Shown here piece by piece: positions 9,223 to 16,793 of a DNA stretch of 64,000 nucleotides. Position 1 is the stretch's first letter. The number at the start of each line of letters is the position of its first letter. A program made the position numbers and the translations under genes. The notes under the pieces were generated by a model that searched no databases, was not told the origin of the DNA, and saw nothing but the letters and a program-made list of their open reading frames with translations. Source of the stretch: Legionella parisiensis. GTDB taxonomy: Bacteria; Pseudomonadota; Gammaproteobacteria; Legionellales; Legionellaceae. The stretch covers positions 1,835,920-1,899,919 of the forward strand of contig NZ_LNYQ01000013.1 in assembly GCF_001467945.1 (NCBI RefSeq), written 5' to 3'.

Positions 9223-10302
9223 ATGGCAAAGTATTTTTTTGCACTGGGACCATCTAAATCTTCGGGAGATAAAGAAGCTGAGGAAGAAGAGGAGTATCCT
9301 TTAGAAAACGAGGATGAATACTATATTAGTTCAAATAACCAACATGAATCTTTGGACCCTCTTCTCGCTGCAGAATATGCAGTTTTTTCAGGAAACTTAC
9401 TACGCCATATTTTAGGCTCTGAACATCCTGAATACCATCTTTTAAGAAATAAAAACAGTACAAAATATTATCGAGCAGCTAAACTCTTAGAAAACTACAA
9501 TGATTGGCAGGAGGTAGTTACAGTATTATCCAATGGATCTATAAATTTCCAACACAAAGCTGAGGATGAGCCTAAAAACATCCTGGATGTTAATATCGTC
9601 GGTTTAATCGACTTATTTGTTGCATGTCACTTTTTAGGAGAAACAGATTGGGAAGGCGGAAATTTTGGCTTTATTAAAATTAATGATGCTTTTTTCGCAA
9701 TCCGTCTGGATCCTGGTTGTAGTTTTAATTCATTTATTATCGAAAATAATATTAATTTAGAAAAATATATTGATAATTTTATTATCAATTATCTTACAAA
9801 AGAAATCACAGGTAATTCAGAGGATGATAAGTATTTAACTGAAATTTTAGATCACGAAAATAAGAAATTTAAAAGTTTTGTTGCTCAAAAATTATTCTCA
9901 GATAGAGAAAGAATAATATCAACAATGAGAAAAGTAGCTGAACTGTCAGAGAACGATTTACATGCAATAAAAATGAAATCATTTTCAATATCTCATTTCC
10001 CTATAGCAGATAAATTGATAGCAAAATTACTTTCTCGAAGAGATTTATATATAAGATTTATTAATCATCTTGAAAAAGATGTTCATCAAGAAGAAACCGA
10101 AAAAGAAGAGTATGATGAATCAAATTCTGTAGGCCAAAAAAGAAAACGTAAAAAAACAATAGGCTTTTTTAATCAAAGTAGTCTTGAAAGTCCACATCAA
10201 AGCCAATTAGGTTGTGATAACAATAGTCAAGATAATGATAAAAACGTAAAGGACAAGCGTGCACGTATCGACTCAAGCACACGTAGCCCTTCACAACATT
10301 AG
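9223..10302 (+). CDS. putative kinase-like secreted effector with basic NLS-like patch
   Basis: 359 residues with no firm family match. The core contains FLGETDWEGGNFGFI followed by AIRLDPGCSF. This resembles the catalytic-loop (D...N) and metal-binding (D-x-G) arrangement of HipA/PI-kinase-like folds seen in several Legionella effectors; that is a pattern judgement, not proof. The N-terminus is acidic (EAEEEEEY). The C-terminal 80 residues are disordered-looking, with an EETEKEEY block, the basic run GQKRKRKK typical of a nuclear localisation signal, and a polar end rich in Ser, Arg and Lys. Glu-rich blocks near the C-terminus are typical of Dot/Icm substrates. It is transcribed alone. Its last four bases overlap the convergent acetyltransferase gene. 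Confidence 0.55.
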   Translation: MAKYFFALGPSKSSGDKEAEEEEEYPLENEDEYYISSNNQHESLDPLLAAEYAVFSGNLLRHILGSEHPEYHLLRNKNSTKYYRAAKLLENYNDWQEVVTVLSNGSINFQHKAEDEPKNILDVNIVGLIDLFVACHFLGETDWEGGNFGFIKINDAFFAIRLDPGCSFNSFIIENNINLEKYIDNFIINYLTKEITGNSEDDKYLTEILDHENKKFKSFVAQKLFSDRERIISTMRKVAELSENDLHAIKMKSFSISHFPIADKLIAKLLSRRDLYIRFINHLEKDVHQEETEKEEYDESNSVGQKRKRKKTIGFFNQSSLESPHQSQLGCDNNSQDNDKNVKDKRARIDSSTRSPSQH

Positions 10303-10949
10303 AATAATAATTCATCTATATATTTCACACGACTTAATCGCTCTACTAACCGCTTTTTTACCTCAGGCCATTCTTCAGCAATAATGCTAAACAAGGCCGT
10401 ATCAGTAACTCGGCCATTGTGATGAATCATATGTTGACGCAGAACACCTTCTTTTATTGCACCTAATTTTTTTAACGTATTGTAGTTTTTGACATTACGT
10501 GGGTCTGTTGCGATTTGTATGCGATTGATATTCCAGTTCTCAAATGCATTTTGAAACAATAGCAGTAAAGACTCGTGATTAAAGTGCTTACCCCATACTG
10601 ATGGAGTTAGCCAGCCATAACCAACCTCTAGCTTTTTATGCTGCAGATCTATTTCATAATAAGCTCGGCTTCCAATTAATTCATTATCCTTTAACCTTCT
10701 TATTACATAGGTAAGTTGAATGCATTGGAGCTGCTTCATCAAACAACTCTGAAACCAAGTGTCATAAAACTTGCCATTTGCCTTATTTGGCATATAAGTC
10801 CAAATTCGCGTATCATTCGCTGGATGACGCAAACTCTCATAATGACCTAAAGTAAGAGGTTCCATTTGTATGCTTTGACCTATGAGGCTCTCAGACCCTA
10901 GTATACTGACTTTTGTTTTACTTTTAGGCATAATATTTGTGTCAGACAT
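10299..10949 (-). CDS. GNAT acetyltransferase (RimJ/RimL-like)
   Basis: 216 residues. The first 20 or so look like an extra tail. The rest follows the Acetyltransf_3 pattern: MEPLTLGHYESL at the start, the central ELIGSRAYYEID strands, EVGYGWLTPSVWGKHFNHES as the acetyl-CoA-binding helix region, and RIQIATDPRNVKNYNTLKKL with GAIKEGVLR at the end. The family acetylates N-termini of ribosomal proteins or small molecules; the substrate here is not predictable. AGAAAG precedes the ATG at 10949; M7 is a possible later start. It is divergent from the transporter gene with only 24 bp between. Confidence 0.82.
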   Translation of the reverse strand: MSDTNIMPKSKTKVSILGSESLIGQSIQMEPLTLGHYESLRHPANDTRIWTYMPNKANGKFYDTWFQSCLMKQLQCIQLTYVIRRLKDNELIGSRAYYEIDLQHKKLEVGYGWLTPSVWGKHFNHESLLLLFQNAFENWNINRIQIATDPRNVKNYNTLKKLGAIKEGVLRQHMIHHNGRVTDTALFSIIAEEWPEVKKRLVERLSRVKYIDELLF

Positions 10950-10973
10950 TATTGCTTTCTCAAATCTAAAAAC

Positions 10974-11942
10974 ATGATCAATAAATTATTTCATCGAATA
11001 AAACAACTATTCCAACTACCAGCAGATAAAATTATTTCTAATGCTTATCGGATTATCTCTGTTGAGGACAGTTATCGAAATAGTTCAAAGGTTTATGTTA
11101 CAGTTCAAGCTACCGGAAAAGCAGTAACCTTTGATAAGTCAGTAAGCGAACTGTATCAAAAAAAATGGCTAGATAATTTTTCGCCTCAAGATGTAGCGTA
11201 TATTGCAGCGTTATATTCCGCAGAACAAACCAATAACCTGGATTTAATTACAAGATTCCCCAAACATACACCCGCAAACAAATCCAGTGTCATTAGCGTA
11301 GGAATATTGTTTACAACGTTTTTAATCTTATCGAATTTAGCTGCCTTTAAAATAGCAGCTTTTGGTTCCATTAATTTTGCTGCAGGTTTAGTTTTTTTCC
11401 CTCTAACCTATGTTTTTGATGATATTCTGACCGAAGTATATGGATTTAAAATAAGCAGACGGATCATTTGGATGGCATTGCTTGCAAATACTATTATTTT
11501 TTTTGGCACCTGGCTCACCATTTATCTGACCCCCTCGCCCTACTGGTCTCATCAAGAAGCTTATGCAACAGTTTACCAAGGAACATTAAGGGTTTTTGTA
11601 GCCTCCGTCATTAGTTACTTTTTTGGTGAATTTGCCAATTCAATCATTTTAGCTAAACTCAAAGTGCTGACATCAGGGAAGCGACTTTGGCTGCGGGCAA
11701 TTACAAGCACAATGATCGGTGTTGGTATCGATACACTACTTTTTACTCATATTGCCTTTTTGTTCATAATTCCCTACGCAGGTATTTGGCAAATTATTGG
11801 AACGATGTATTTATTCAAAGTACTATATGAAATATGTGCATTGCCCATTACCTATCATGTTTCAAATTATTTAAAACGAAAAGATAATGTTGATCATTAT
11901 GATGTGAAAACCAATTTTAATCCGTTTTCATTAGCGCTTTAA
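10974..11942 (+). CDS. queuosine-precursor transporter family protein (YhhQ/VUT) with N-terminal extension
   Basis: Inner-membrane transporter of the YhhQ (vitamin uptake) family, whose E. coli member imports queuosine precursors. YhhQ is about 220 residues; this protein has 322. The first 100 or so residues form an extra, mostly soluble domain. After that come about six membrane helices with the family marks FFPLTYVFDDILTEVYGF and YFFGEFANSIILAKLK, and the end LYEICALPITYHVSNYLK. The function of the extension is unknown. The decayed gene immediately downstream is a second member of the same family without the extension. Confidence 0.85.
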   Translation: MINKLFHRIKQLFQLPADKIISNAYRIISVEDSYRNSSKVYVTVQATGKAVTFDKSVSELYQKKWLDNFSPQDVAYIAALYSAEQTNNLDLITRFPKHTPANKSSVISVGILFTTFLILSNLAAFKIAAFGSINFAAGLVFFPLTYVFDDILTEVYGFKISRRIIWMALLANTIIFFGTWLTIYLTPSPYWSHQEAYATVYQGTLRVFVASVISYFFGEFANSIILAKLKVLTSGKRLWLRAITSTMIGVGIDTLLFTHIAFLFIIPYAGIWQIIGTMYLFKVLYEICALPITYHVSNYLKRKDNVDHYDVKTNFNPFSLAL

Positions 11943-12013
11943 TTATGGGTACAGCAATAAATAATCTATCTGAAAATGGAAAAATTACTATTCATTCGAG
12001 TTATTTATGATAT

Positions 12014-12514
12014 TTGACTTTAACTTACTTCATGATCATTATACTGACTAATGGGATTGACCCACGGTTAATTAATGTTTGGAGTTTAACTACAGATGCT
12101 GACACATTGATCTTTCCGTTATCCATGTTACTTTCTGATTTGATTACCGAGGTGTATTGTTATAAATATACACAGTGTACGATTTGGTGTGGGTTCATAT
12201 TTCAGTTACCTGATTGCTTAATCGTTCACTTTTTATTTTATTGCCAAAACCAAAATTAAAACCCCGGAGTGATATACGGGAGGAAGATTTCTTCTTGCTA
12301 CATTTTTTGCTTCAAGCCTCACAGTATAATTTTTACAGCAATTGCATTTTATAAAACACTACCTGACTCGATGTTCATTACCATGATATTCACCATGTGG
12401 TTCATTATGGTGTTTATTAAGTTATGTGGATTGCCACTTTCCATAAATTGGGTCAATAAATTAAAAACAAGGGAACAAATCGATATTTATGAGCAAGAAA
12501 TATGTTTCAAATAA
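12014..12514 (+). pseudogene. decayed second YhhQ/VUT-family transporter gene
   Basis: Two short frames cover parts of a normal-length YhhQ protein. The first (12014-12259) has FPLSMLLSDLITEVYCYKYT, matching the FPLTYVFDDILTEVYGFKIS part of the neighbour. The second (12269-12514) has SIIFTAIAF and IKLCGLPLSINWVNKLK, matching the neighbour's last two helices. Between them GRFLLATFFASSLTV can be read in a third frame before a stop, so there is at least one frameshift, and the middle helices are shortened. An in-frame TGA also lies just before 12014, so the N-terminus is broken too. It looks like a former tandem transporter pair with one member lost. Confidence 0.75.
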
Positions 12515-12540
12515 AGCAAGTAGAAATTATAAATTGTAAC

Positions 12541-12574
12541 CTGGGGTTTACTGCTCACCCAGGCCACTTTTTTA
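12541..12574 (+). terminator. hairpin plus T-run after the transporter remnant
   Basis: CCTGGGGT-TTACTGCTC-ACCCAGG followed by CCACTTTTTT: a canonical intrinsic terminator for the plus strand. It belongs to the same CCTGGG palindrome family seen elsewhere in the window. It lies three bases before the end of the convergent gene. Confidence 0.75.
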
Positions 12575-12576
12575 AA

Positions 12577-13851
12577 TTAAATCGTAAGTAGTACTTCGCG
12601 CTCTTCTTTTTTCGGTGCTACTTGCAAAGTAAGTTCTTTCTCTGCCCTTGCAATCGCAGTATGCATTCTCTCTTTCCCCTCAAAAAAGTCACAATCCAAG
12701 TCAACTCCAGGTTCTGTTTCAAGGAACTGTTTTAGAAATTTCACACCGTCTAACATATCTATTTTAGTCAACTCATCCAAAGATGATTCCAAACCTAATG
12801 CCTGTTGAATGGTAAATAATAAATCAGTATCCAGTGTCTTTGAATTTTGTAATAACAAGACATAAGCACCAAAAAGTATATAGCTGCAGGTATAATCATA
12901 ACACTCTTTCATTCTTGTTAGAAAAGTACTGTGATCTATTGAGTCAAGATTACCTTGAATTATCTGAGCATAAAATGTTCTATAAATTATATTCCTTGAT
13001 GTTTCTGATTGAACATATTTAATGAGACTTGTATTAATTGCCATCTCATCTAAGCATCTAAAAACATTGAAATTCTTATAATCTTTTGCTACTCCCTTAC
13101 ACCATGTCTCTATGTCTTTTTCAAGCTCTTGACGTTCATTGTCGATTTGTGTCACTAGAGATTGAACAAAAGCAATCGCTTTGAATCGATGTAATATCGC
13201 TTCGCCACGCTTTCTTTGCTCTTCAATAATATCCTGAAGATACTGTTTGAAATGTTCATCCTTAACAAAATGGGGGTACTTCATGAATCGAGGAACTTTC
13301 TCTTTATCTTCAAGCAACATGTTATCACGAAAAACTTCTAGTGATTTTACAATAGTTACAACATCGAGAATCTTTAGATCATCCTCTTTATATCTTTTTC
13401 TGACAACTTCTATTTCTTTAAATTGCAAAGCTCTTCTTATGGCTTGGAATAACTTACAAGTGGTCACATCACATTTACCAAAGTAAGTCCAAGATGCATA
13501 TGCATTATAATCATCATATTCTTTAATCAAACGAAAATAGCGATGAATTAATGCACCTAATAAAAACAATGTACCTTGTTTGGTTTTTTCTTTATCCTCT
13601 TTGGGAATTTGCCGCAGTTCATTTATTAGTAAATTAAACACGTCAATCTGTGTATCTCTACCGGATTTACATTTTATTACATCATTTGTTCTCGCGATTA
13701 ATACCTCAAGACTAGACTGTTGTATTACAGAGGACCCTTCACTGACCTGACTATCCACTACTCTATATCTTCCTAATAAAGTGGAGTATTTTGCTTCCAA
13801 GTTAATCGTATTGATTCTAAATTTTGCAAATACTGGCGGGATAAAAGTCAT
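12577..13851 (-). CDS. hypothetical helical protein, second gene of a two-gene operon
   Basis: 424 residues, unrecognised. No signal peptide or clear membrane segment. It is largely helical by composition, with a charged, coiled-coil-like part near 210-260 (EEQRKRGEAIL, NERQELEKDIE) and several Cys-Tyr-rich patches (KECYDYTCSYILFGAY). The C-terminus is Glu/Lys-rich. AAGGAGG stands four bases before the ATG, and the stop of the upstream gene is nine bases before it, so the two are coupled. LFTIQQALGLESSLDEL in this protein resembles LIDLFRSHLGIQSLEDM in the upstream product; a distant relationship is possible. The helical, Lys/Glu-rich style and location among accessory genes fit a Legionella effector or host-factor gene, which is inference. 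Confidence 0.6.
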   Translation of the reverse strand: MTFIPPVFAKFRINTINLEAKYSTLLGRYRVVDSQVSEGSSVIQQSSLEVLIARTNDVIKCKSGRDTQIDVFNLLINELRQIPKEDKEKTKQGTLFLLGALIHRYFRLIKEYDDYNAYASWTYFGKCDVTTCKLFQAIRRALQFKEIEVVRKRYKEDDLKILDVVTIVKSLEVFRDNMLLEDKEKVPRFMKYPHFVKDEHFKQYLQDIIEEQRKRGEAILHRFKAIAFVQSLVTQIDNERQELEKDIETWCKGVAKDYKNFNVFRCLDEMAINTSLIKYVQSETSRNIIYRTFYAQIIQGNLDSIDHSTFLTRMKECYDYTCSYILFGAYVLLLQNSKTLDTDLLFTIQQALGLESSLDELTKIDMLDGVKFLKQFLETEPGVDLDCDFFEGKERMHTAIARAEKELTLQVAPKKEEREVLLTI

Positions 13852-13860
13852 ACATCCTCC

Positions 13861-14466
13861 TTAATACATACTCATTCCTAGCGAACTCATAACGCCTTTA
13901 TAAAGTCCATATAAGGATGAAGAGTTCTTATTAAACGAAAAATTTTTTGTCTCATGAATGTCCTTTTGAATTGTTGCTCCTAATCGATTGTTTAGATCCT
14001 CATATGCTTTTTCTTCGCATCTTTCATATACAAAAGTGCAATAGTAACTGAACTCACTCAAGCATGAATTAAAAAAATCCTTGTCCATGTCTTCAAGAGA
14101 TTGAATACCTAAATGACTACGAAATAAATCAATTAAACTTTGATTAAGATAATTACTTACTGAGGAATCATATTGAAACCACTTGACCAAATATATTCCA
14201 ATAATAACCTTTCTTCTAAATTCATTGAAATCATCTAGAGTTAACATAGGATTTCTTTTAACGACTTTAACATATTGGATTAATTCATATGTCTCATCTA
14301 AACTATGAGCCACCATACTTATTGCGGTCGCATCATTCATGGCTGCATGTTTCGAAATGAACAGGGAAAAAAAACTTAAACATCCCACATGTCGTCCATA
14401 AGTTCGCGCTAAACACGTCGCTAGTCGTTTTGCTTTTTGCTGAAATTCGGCAAACAACATTGTCAT
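13861..14466 (-). CDS. hypothetical helical protein, first gene of a two-gene operon
   Basis: 201 residues from the ATG at 14466. That start has a near-perfect AGGAGG six bases upstream; a longer reading from 14538 would add 24 residues but lacks a ribosome site. Not recognised. Helical, with many Tyr and Cys (SCLSEFSYYCTFVYERCEEK) and a Ser/Gly-rich end (NSSSLYGLYKGVMSSLGMSMY). No signal peptide. It is coupled to the 424-residue gene downstream, so the two products probably act together. The upstream region (14467-14763) is very AT-rich and probably holds the promoter. Confidence 0.6.
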   Translation of the reverse strand: MTMLFAEFQQKAKRLATCLARTYGRHVGCLSFFSLFISKHAAMNDATAISMVAHSLDETYELIQYVKVVKRNPMLTLDDFNEFRRKVIIGIYLVKWFQYDSSVSNYLNQSLIDLFRSHLGIQSLEDMDKDFFNSCLSEFSYYCTFVYERCEEKAYEDLNNRLGATIQKDIHETKNFSFNKNSSSLYGLYKGVMSSLGMSMY

Positions 14467-14730
14467 TGCGCCCCTCCTGCAAATATTAACCTGCAATAAC
14501 TGCAACGCGTCATTGTCCAAAAAATTAAACGCCTTCATTTTTTATAGCAACCTATAAAAAATATTGCAACTATTAATTTAACTAATTGAACATAAAAAGA
14601 ATTAAAAGTCTTTTTTATAATTTTTTATGTCCAATACGTTCGAGGATAACTCAGTGATAAAGATATGATGAGCTAAGGAATTTAGCATGAACGTGCACAA
14701 GCAGAACCAAGAAAATATATGAAAAGAAGC

Positions 14731-14754
14731 CTGGGTTATGCTTGCATCTCCCAG
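14731..14754 (-). terminator. short CTGGG/CCCAG hairpin after mpl
   Basis: CTGGG at 14731-14735 pairs with CCCAG at 14750-14754. On the minus strand this follows the mpl stop and is trailed by CTTCTTTT. It resembles the CCTGGG repeat family in degenerate form. The rest of the gap up to 14466 is AT-rich with no gene. Confidence 0.45.
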
Positions 14755-14763
14755 ACTATAAAA

Positions 14764-16128
14764 CTATCTTGAAAAGCGTTCATCTATAGAATTAATTAAT
14801 TTTTGATGAATTCCATTAAAACCTCGATTACTCATGACCAAAACAGCATCTCCCTCTTGTACTGCCTCAGTCACCTCTCTAATGATTTCATCGTGGTTTT
14901 TACAAATCCTATAGGGACAAGTCCAGTTGTTTACCGTTTCATGCAAATCAAAATCATTTGGCTCCAAGACATATGCACCATGAACTGACGCCAAAGCATG
15001 TGCCATTTCATCAACATGAACCCCAGTTCGCATAGTATACGAAGCAAATTCCAACACTGCAAAAATACGTCGATGTCTGTTACTTCGTTTTAAAGCATCG
15101 ACTGTGCGCATAATGGCCGTAGGATGGTGTGCAAAATCATCATATAGTGTTATACCATATTTATTGGATCGAACCTCTAAACGACGCTTTACTGGTGTAA
15201 AACGCTCTAAAGCTTCGGCTGCTACTATTGGATTTACTCCGACATTTATACTGGCAACAAGAGCAGCCAAACCATTTTCCACATTAAAACGGCCAATTAA
15301 AGGCCACCTTACTTCAGCTACTTCCTCTCCGTGATGCAAGACTTTAAATGCTGAGCCATTCTCTTCAATCAATTGAGCCGTCCATTGTGCATCTCCATCC
15401 AGCCCTAGCTCTTCAACTCGCGAATATTGACCACGAGCAATAACCTCATTAAGTGCTTTGTCATCTCGAGGCTTAATTGCAACACCACTCGCAGGGATAG
15501 TTCTCATCAGATAATGAAACTGCAATTGTATTGATGCTAAATCAGGATAGATATCTGCATGATCAAATTCCAGATTGTTTAAGATAGCAATTCGTGGACG
15601 ATAATGCATGAATTTTGGACGCTTATCAAAAAAAGCACTATCATATTCATCTGCTTCAATTACAAACCATTCACCTGAGCCAAGACAAGAGCTTGTCTGA
15701 AAATCAGATGAGACACCTCCAATTAAAAATCCAGGATTAAGTCCTGCTTGATGTAAAATCCAGGCAACCATTGAAGTAGTTGTTGTTTTTCCGTGAGTAC
15801 CAGAAACAGCAATCACTTGATATCTAGATAAAATATTTTCAGCAAGCCATTGTGGTCCAGACGTATAAGGTGTTCCTGATTCAATTACAGCCTCAAGTAC
15901 AGGCATACCTCTTTTAATGGCATTGCCCACAATAACCAGATCTGCTTGTAATGCTAAAGTAGTATCATCATAACCTTCAACCCAGGTTATTCCTTTTGCT
16001 GCGAGCAAGTCACTTACTGGTGGGTAACAGTTCGCATCACTTCCAGTAACCTTATGTCCTGCATCACGCGCCAACAAAGCTAAAGCACTCATAAAAGTTC
16101 CGCTTATACCTAAAATGTGTAAATGCAT
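14764..16128 (-). CDS. mpl: UDP-N-acetylmuramate:L-alanyl-gamma-D-glutamyl-meso-diaminopimelate ligase
   Basis: Cytoplasmic Mur-ligase-type enzyme that joins recovered murein tripeptide to UDP-MurNAc for peptidoglycan recycling. It has 454 residues, close to E. coli Mpl (457). It begins HLHILGISGTFMSALA, typical of Mpl rather than MurC. The ATP site GTHGKTTT lies at 110-117, the middle domain has IEADEYDSAFFDKRPKF, and the C-terminal domain has YDDFAHHPTAI. It is followed on the same strand by nothing but a hairpin, and preceded by a small membrane protein gene seven bases away. Confidence 0.95.
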   Translation of the reverse strand: MHLHILGISGTFMSALALLARDAGHKVTGSDANCYPPVSDLLAAKGITWVEGYDDTTLALQADLVIVGNAIKRGMPVLEAVIESGTPYTSGPQWLAENILSRYQVIAVSGTHGKTTTTSMVAWILHQAGLNPGFLIGGVSSDFQTSSCLGSGEWFVIEADEYDSAFFDKRPKFMHYRPRIAILNNLEFDHADIYPDLASIQLQFHYLMRTIPASGVAIKPRDDKALNEVIARGQYSRVEELGLDGDAQWTAQLIEENGSAFKVLHHGEEVAEVRWPLIGRFNVENGLAALVASINVGVNPIVAAEALERFTPVKRRLEVRSNKYGITLYDDFAHHPTAIMRTVDALKRSNRHRRIFAVLEFASYTMRTGVHVDEMAHALASVHGAYVLEPNDFDLHETVNNWTCPYRICKNHDEIIREVTEAVQEGDAVLVMSNRGFNGIHQKLINSIDERFSR

Positions 16129-16135
16129 GATAATC

Positions 16136-16684
16136 CTAATCTGATTGTAATAAAGAAATAGTTAAAATATTAACCGCTATTAAACCAAATGCAGCCAATA
16201 CAGATTGAATCGCTGTGATGTTTAATGCGAACTTGTATATATGGGCTGTAATAACAAACTGCCAAACAGATAATCCCAAACTCAAAAATAAATAAAGAAT
16301 GCCTATAAATAAAAATAAAGGACTCCTTAGATTAACCAAAGAAAGATAAGGTGCAATAATCAATAGGGGTATAACTAATATATGGATGATAATGTTGATA
16401 CAGTACAGCGAAGTGACTGTCTGCACAAGTCTTGCAGGCAAGCCTTTAAAAAACAAAGCGAGATAAGTATAAACGATATAAGAGATAATTAAGCATACTG
16501 AGATGTATAGATTATTTATCAAATCCTCGGATGAGTTGAAGTATGAATAATCCCATTCAATCGTCATAAGTATAACCAATAAAAAAGCACTCAAAATCAT
16601 TCGAGTAATAGAGTAAGGTGTATTTTCTGGACTTTCTTTTAATAAGCAAATATCCCAGTAACGATCAAATATTAGATGTAACAT
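16136..16684 (-). CDS. small multi-pass inner-membrane protein, unknown function
   Basis: 182 residues with about five hydrophobic helices (near 28-42, 58-80, 88-112, 122-142 and 158-178). The cytoplasmic N-terminus reads LLKESPENTPYSITR. The overall look resembles YIP1-type membrane proteins, but I cannot claim the family. It sits seven bases upstream of mpl and about 110 bp after yhdP on the same strand, so it may share their transcript. Confidence 0.7.
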   Translation of the reverse strand: MLHLIFDRYWDICLLKESPENTPYSITRMILSAFLLVILMTIEWDYSYFNSSEDLINNLYISVCLIISYIVYTYLALFFKGLPARLVQTVTSLYCINIIIHILVIPLLIIAPYLSLVNLRSPLFLFIGILYLFLSLGLSVWQFVITAHIYKFALNITAIQSVLAAFGLIAVNILTISLLQSD

Positions 16685-16793
16685 TTAAGTCTTCATTTTT
16701 AATTAAATTTAATAGCCTCGATGCAGGACTGACATTAAGTTAATGGTCTTTGATCTTATCCCTGGTTTCACTGCACTACACCAAGTTACAAAA

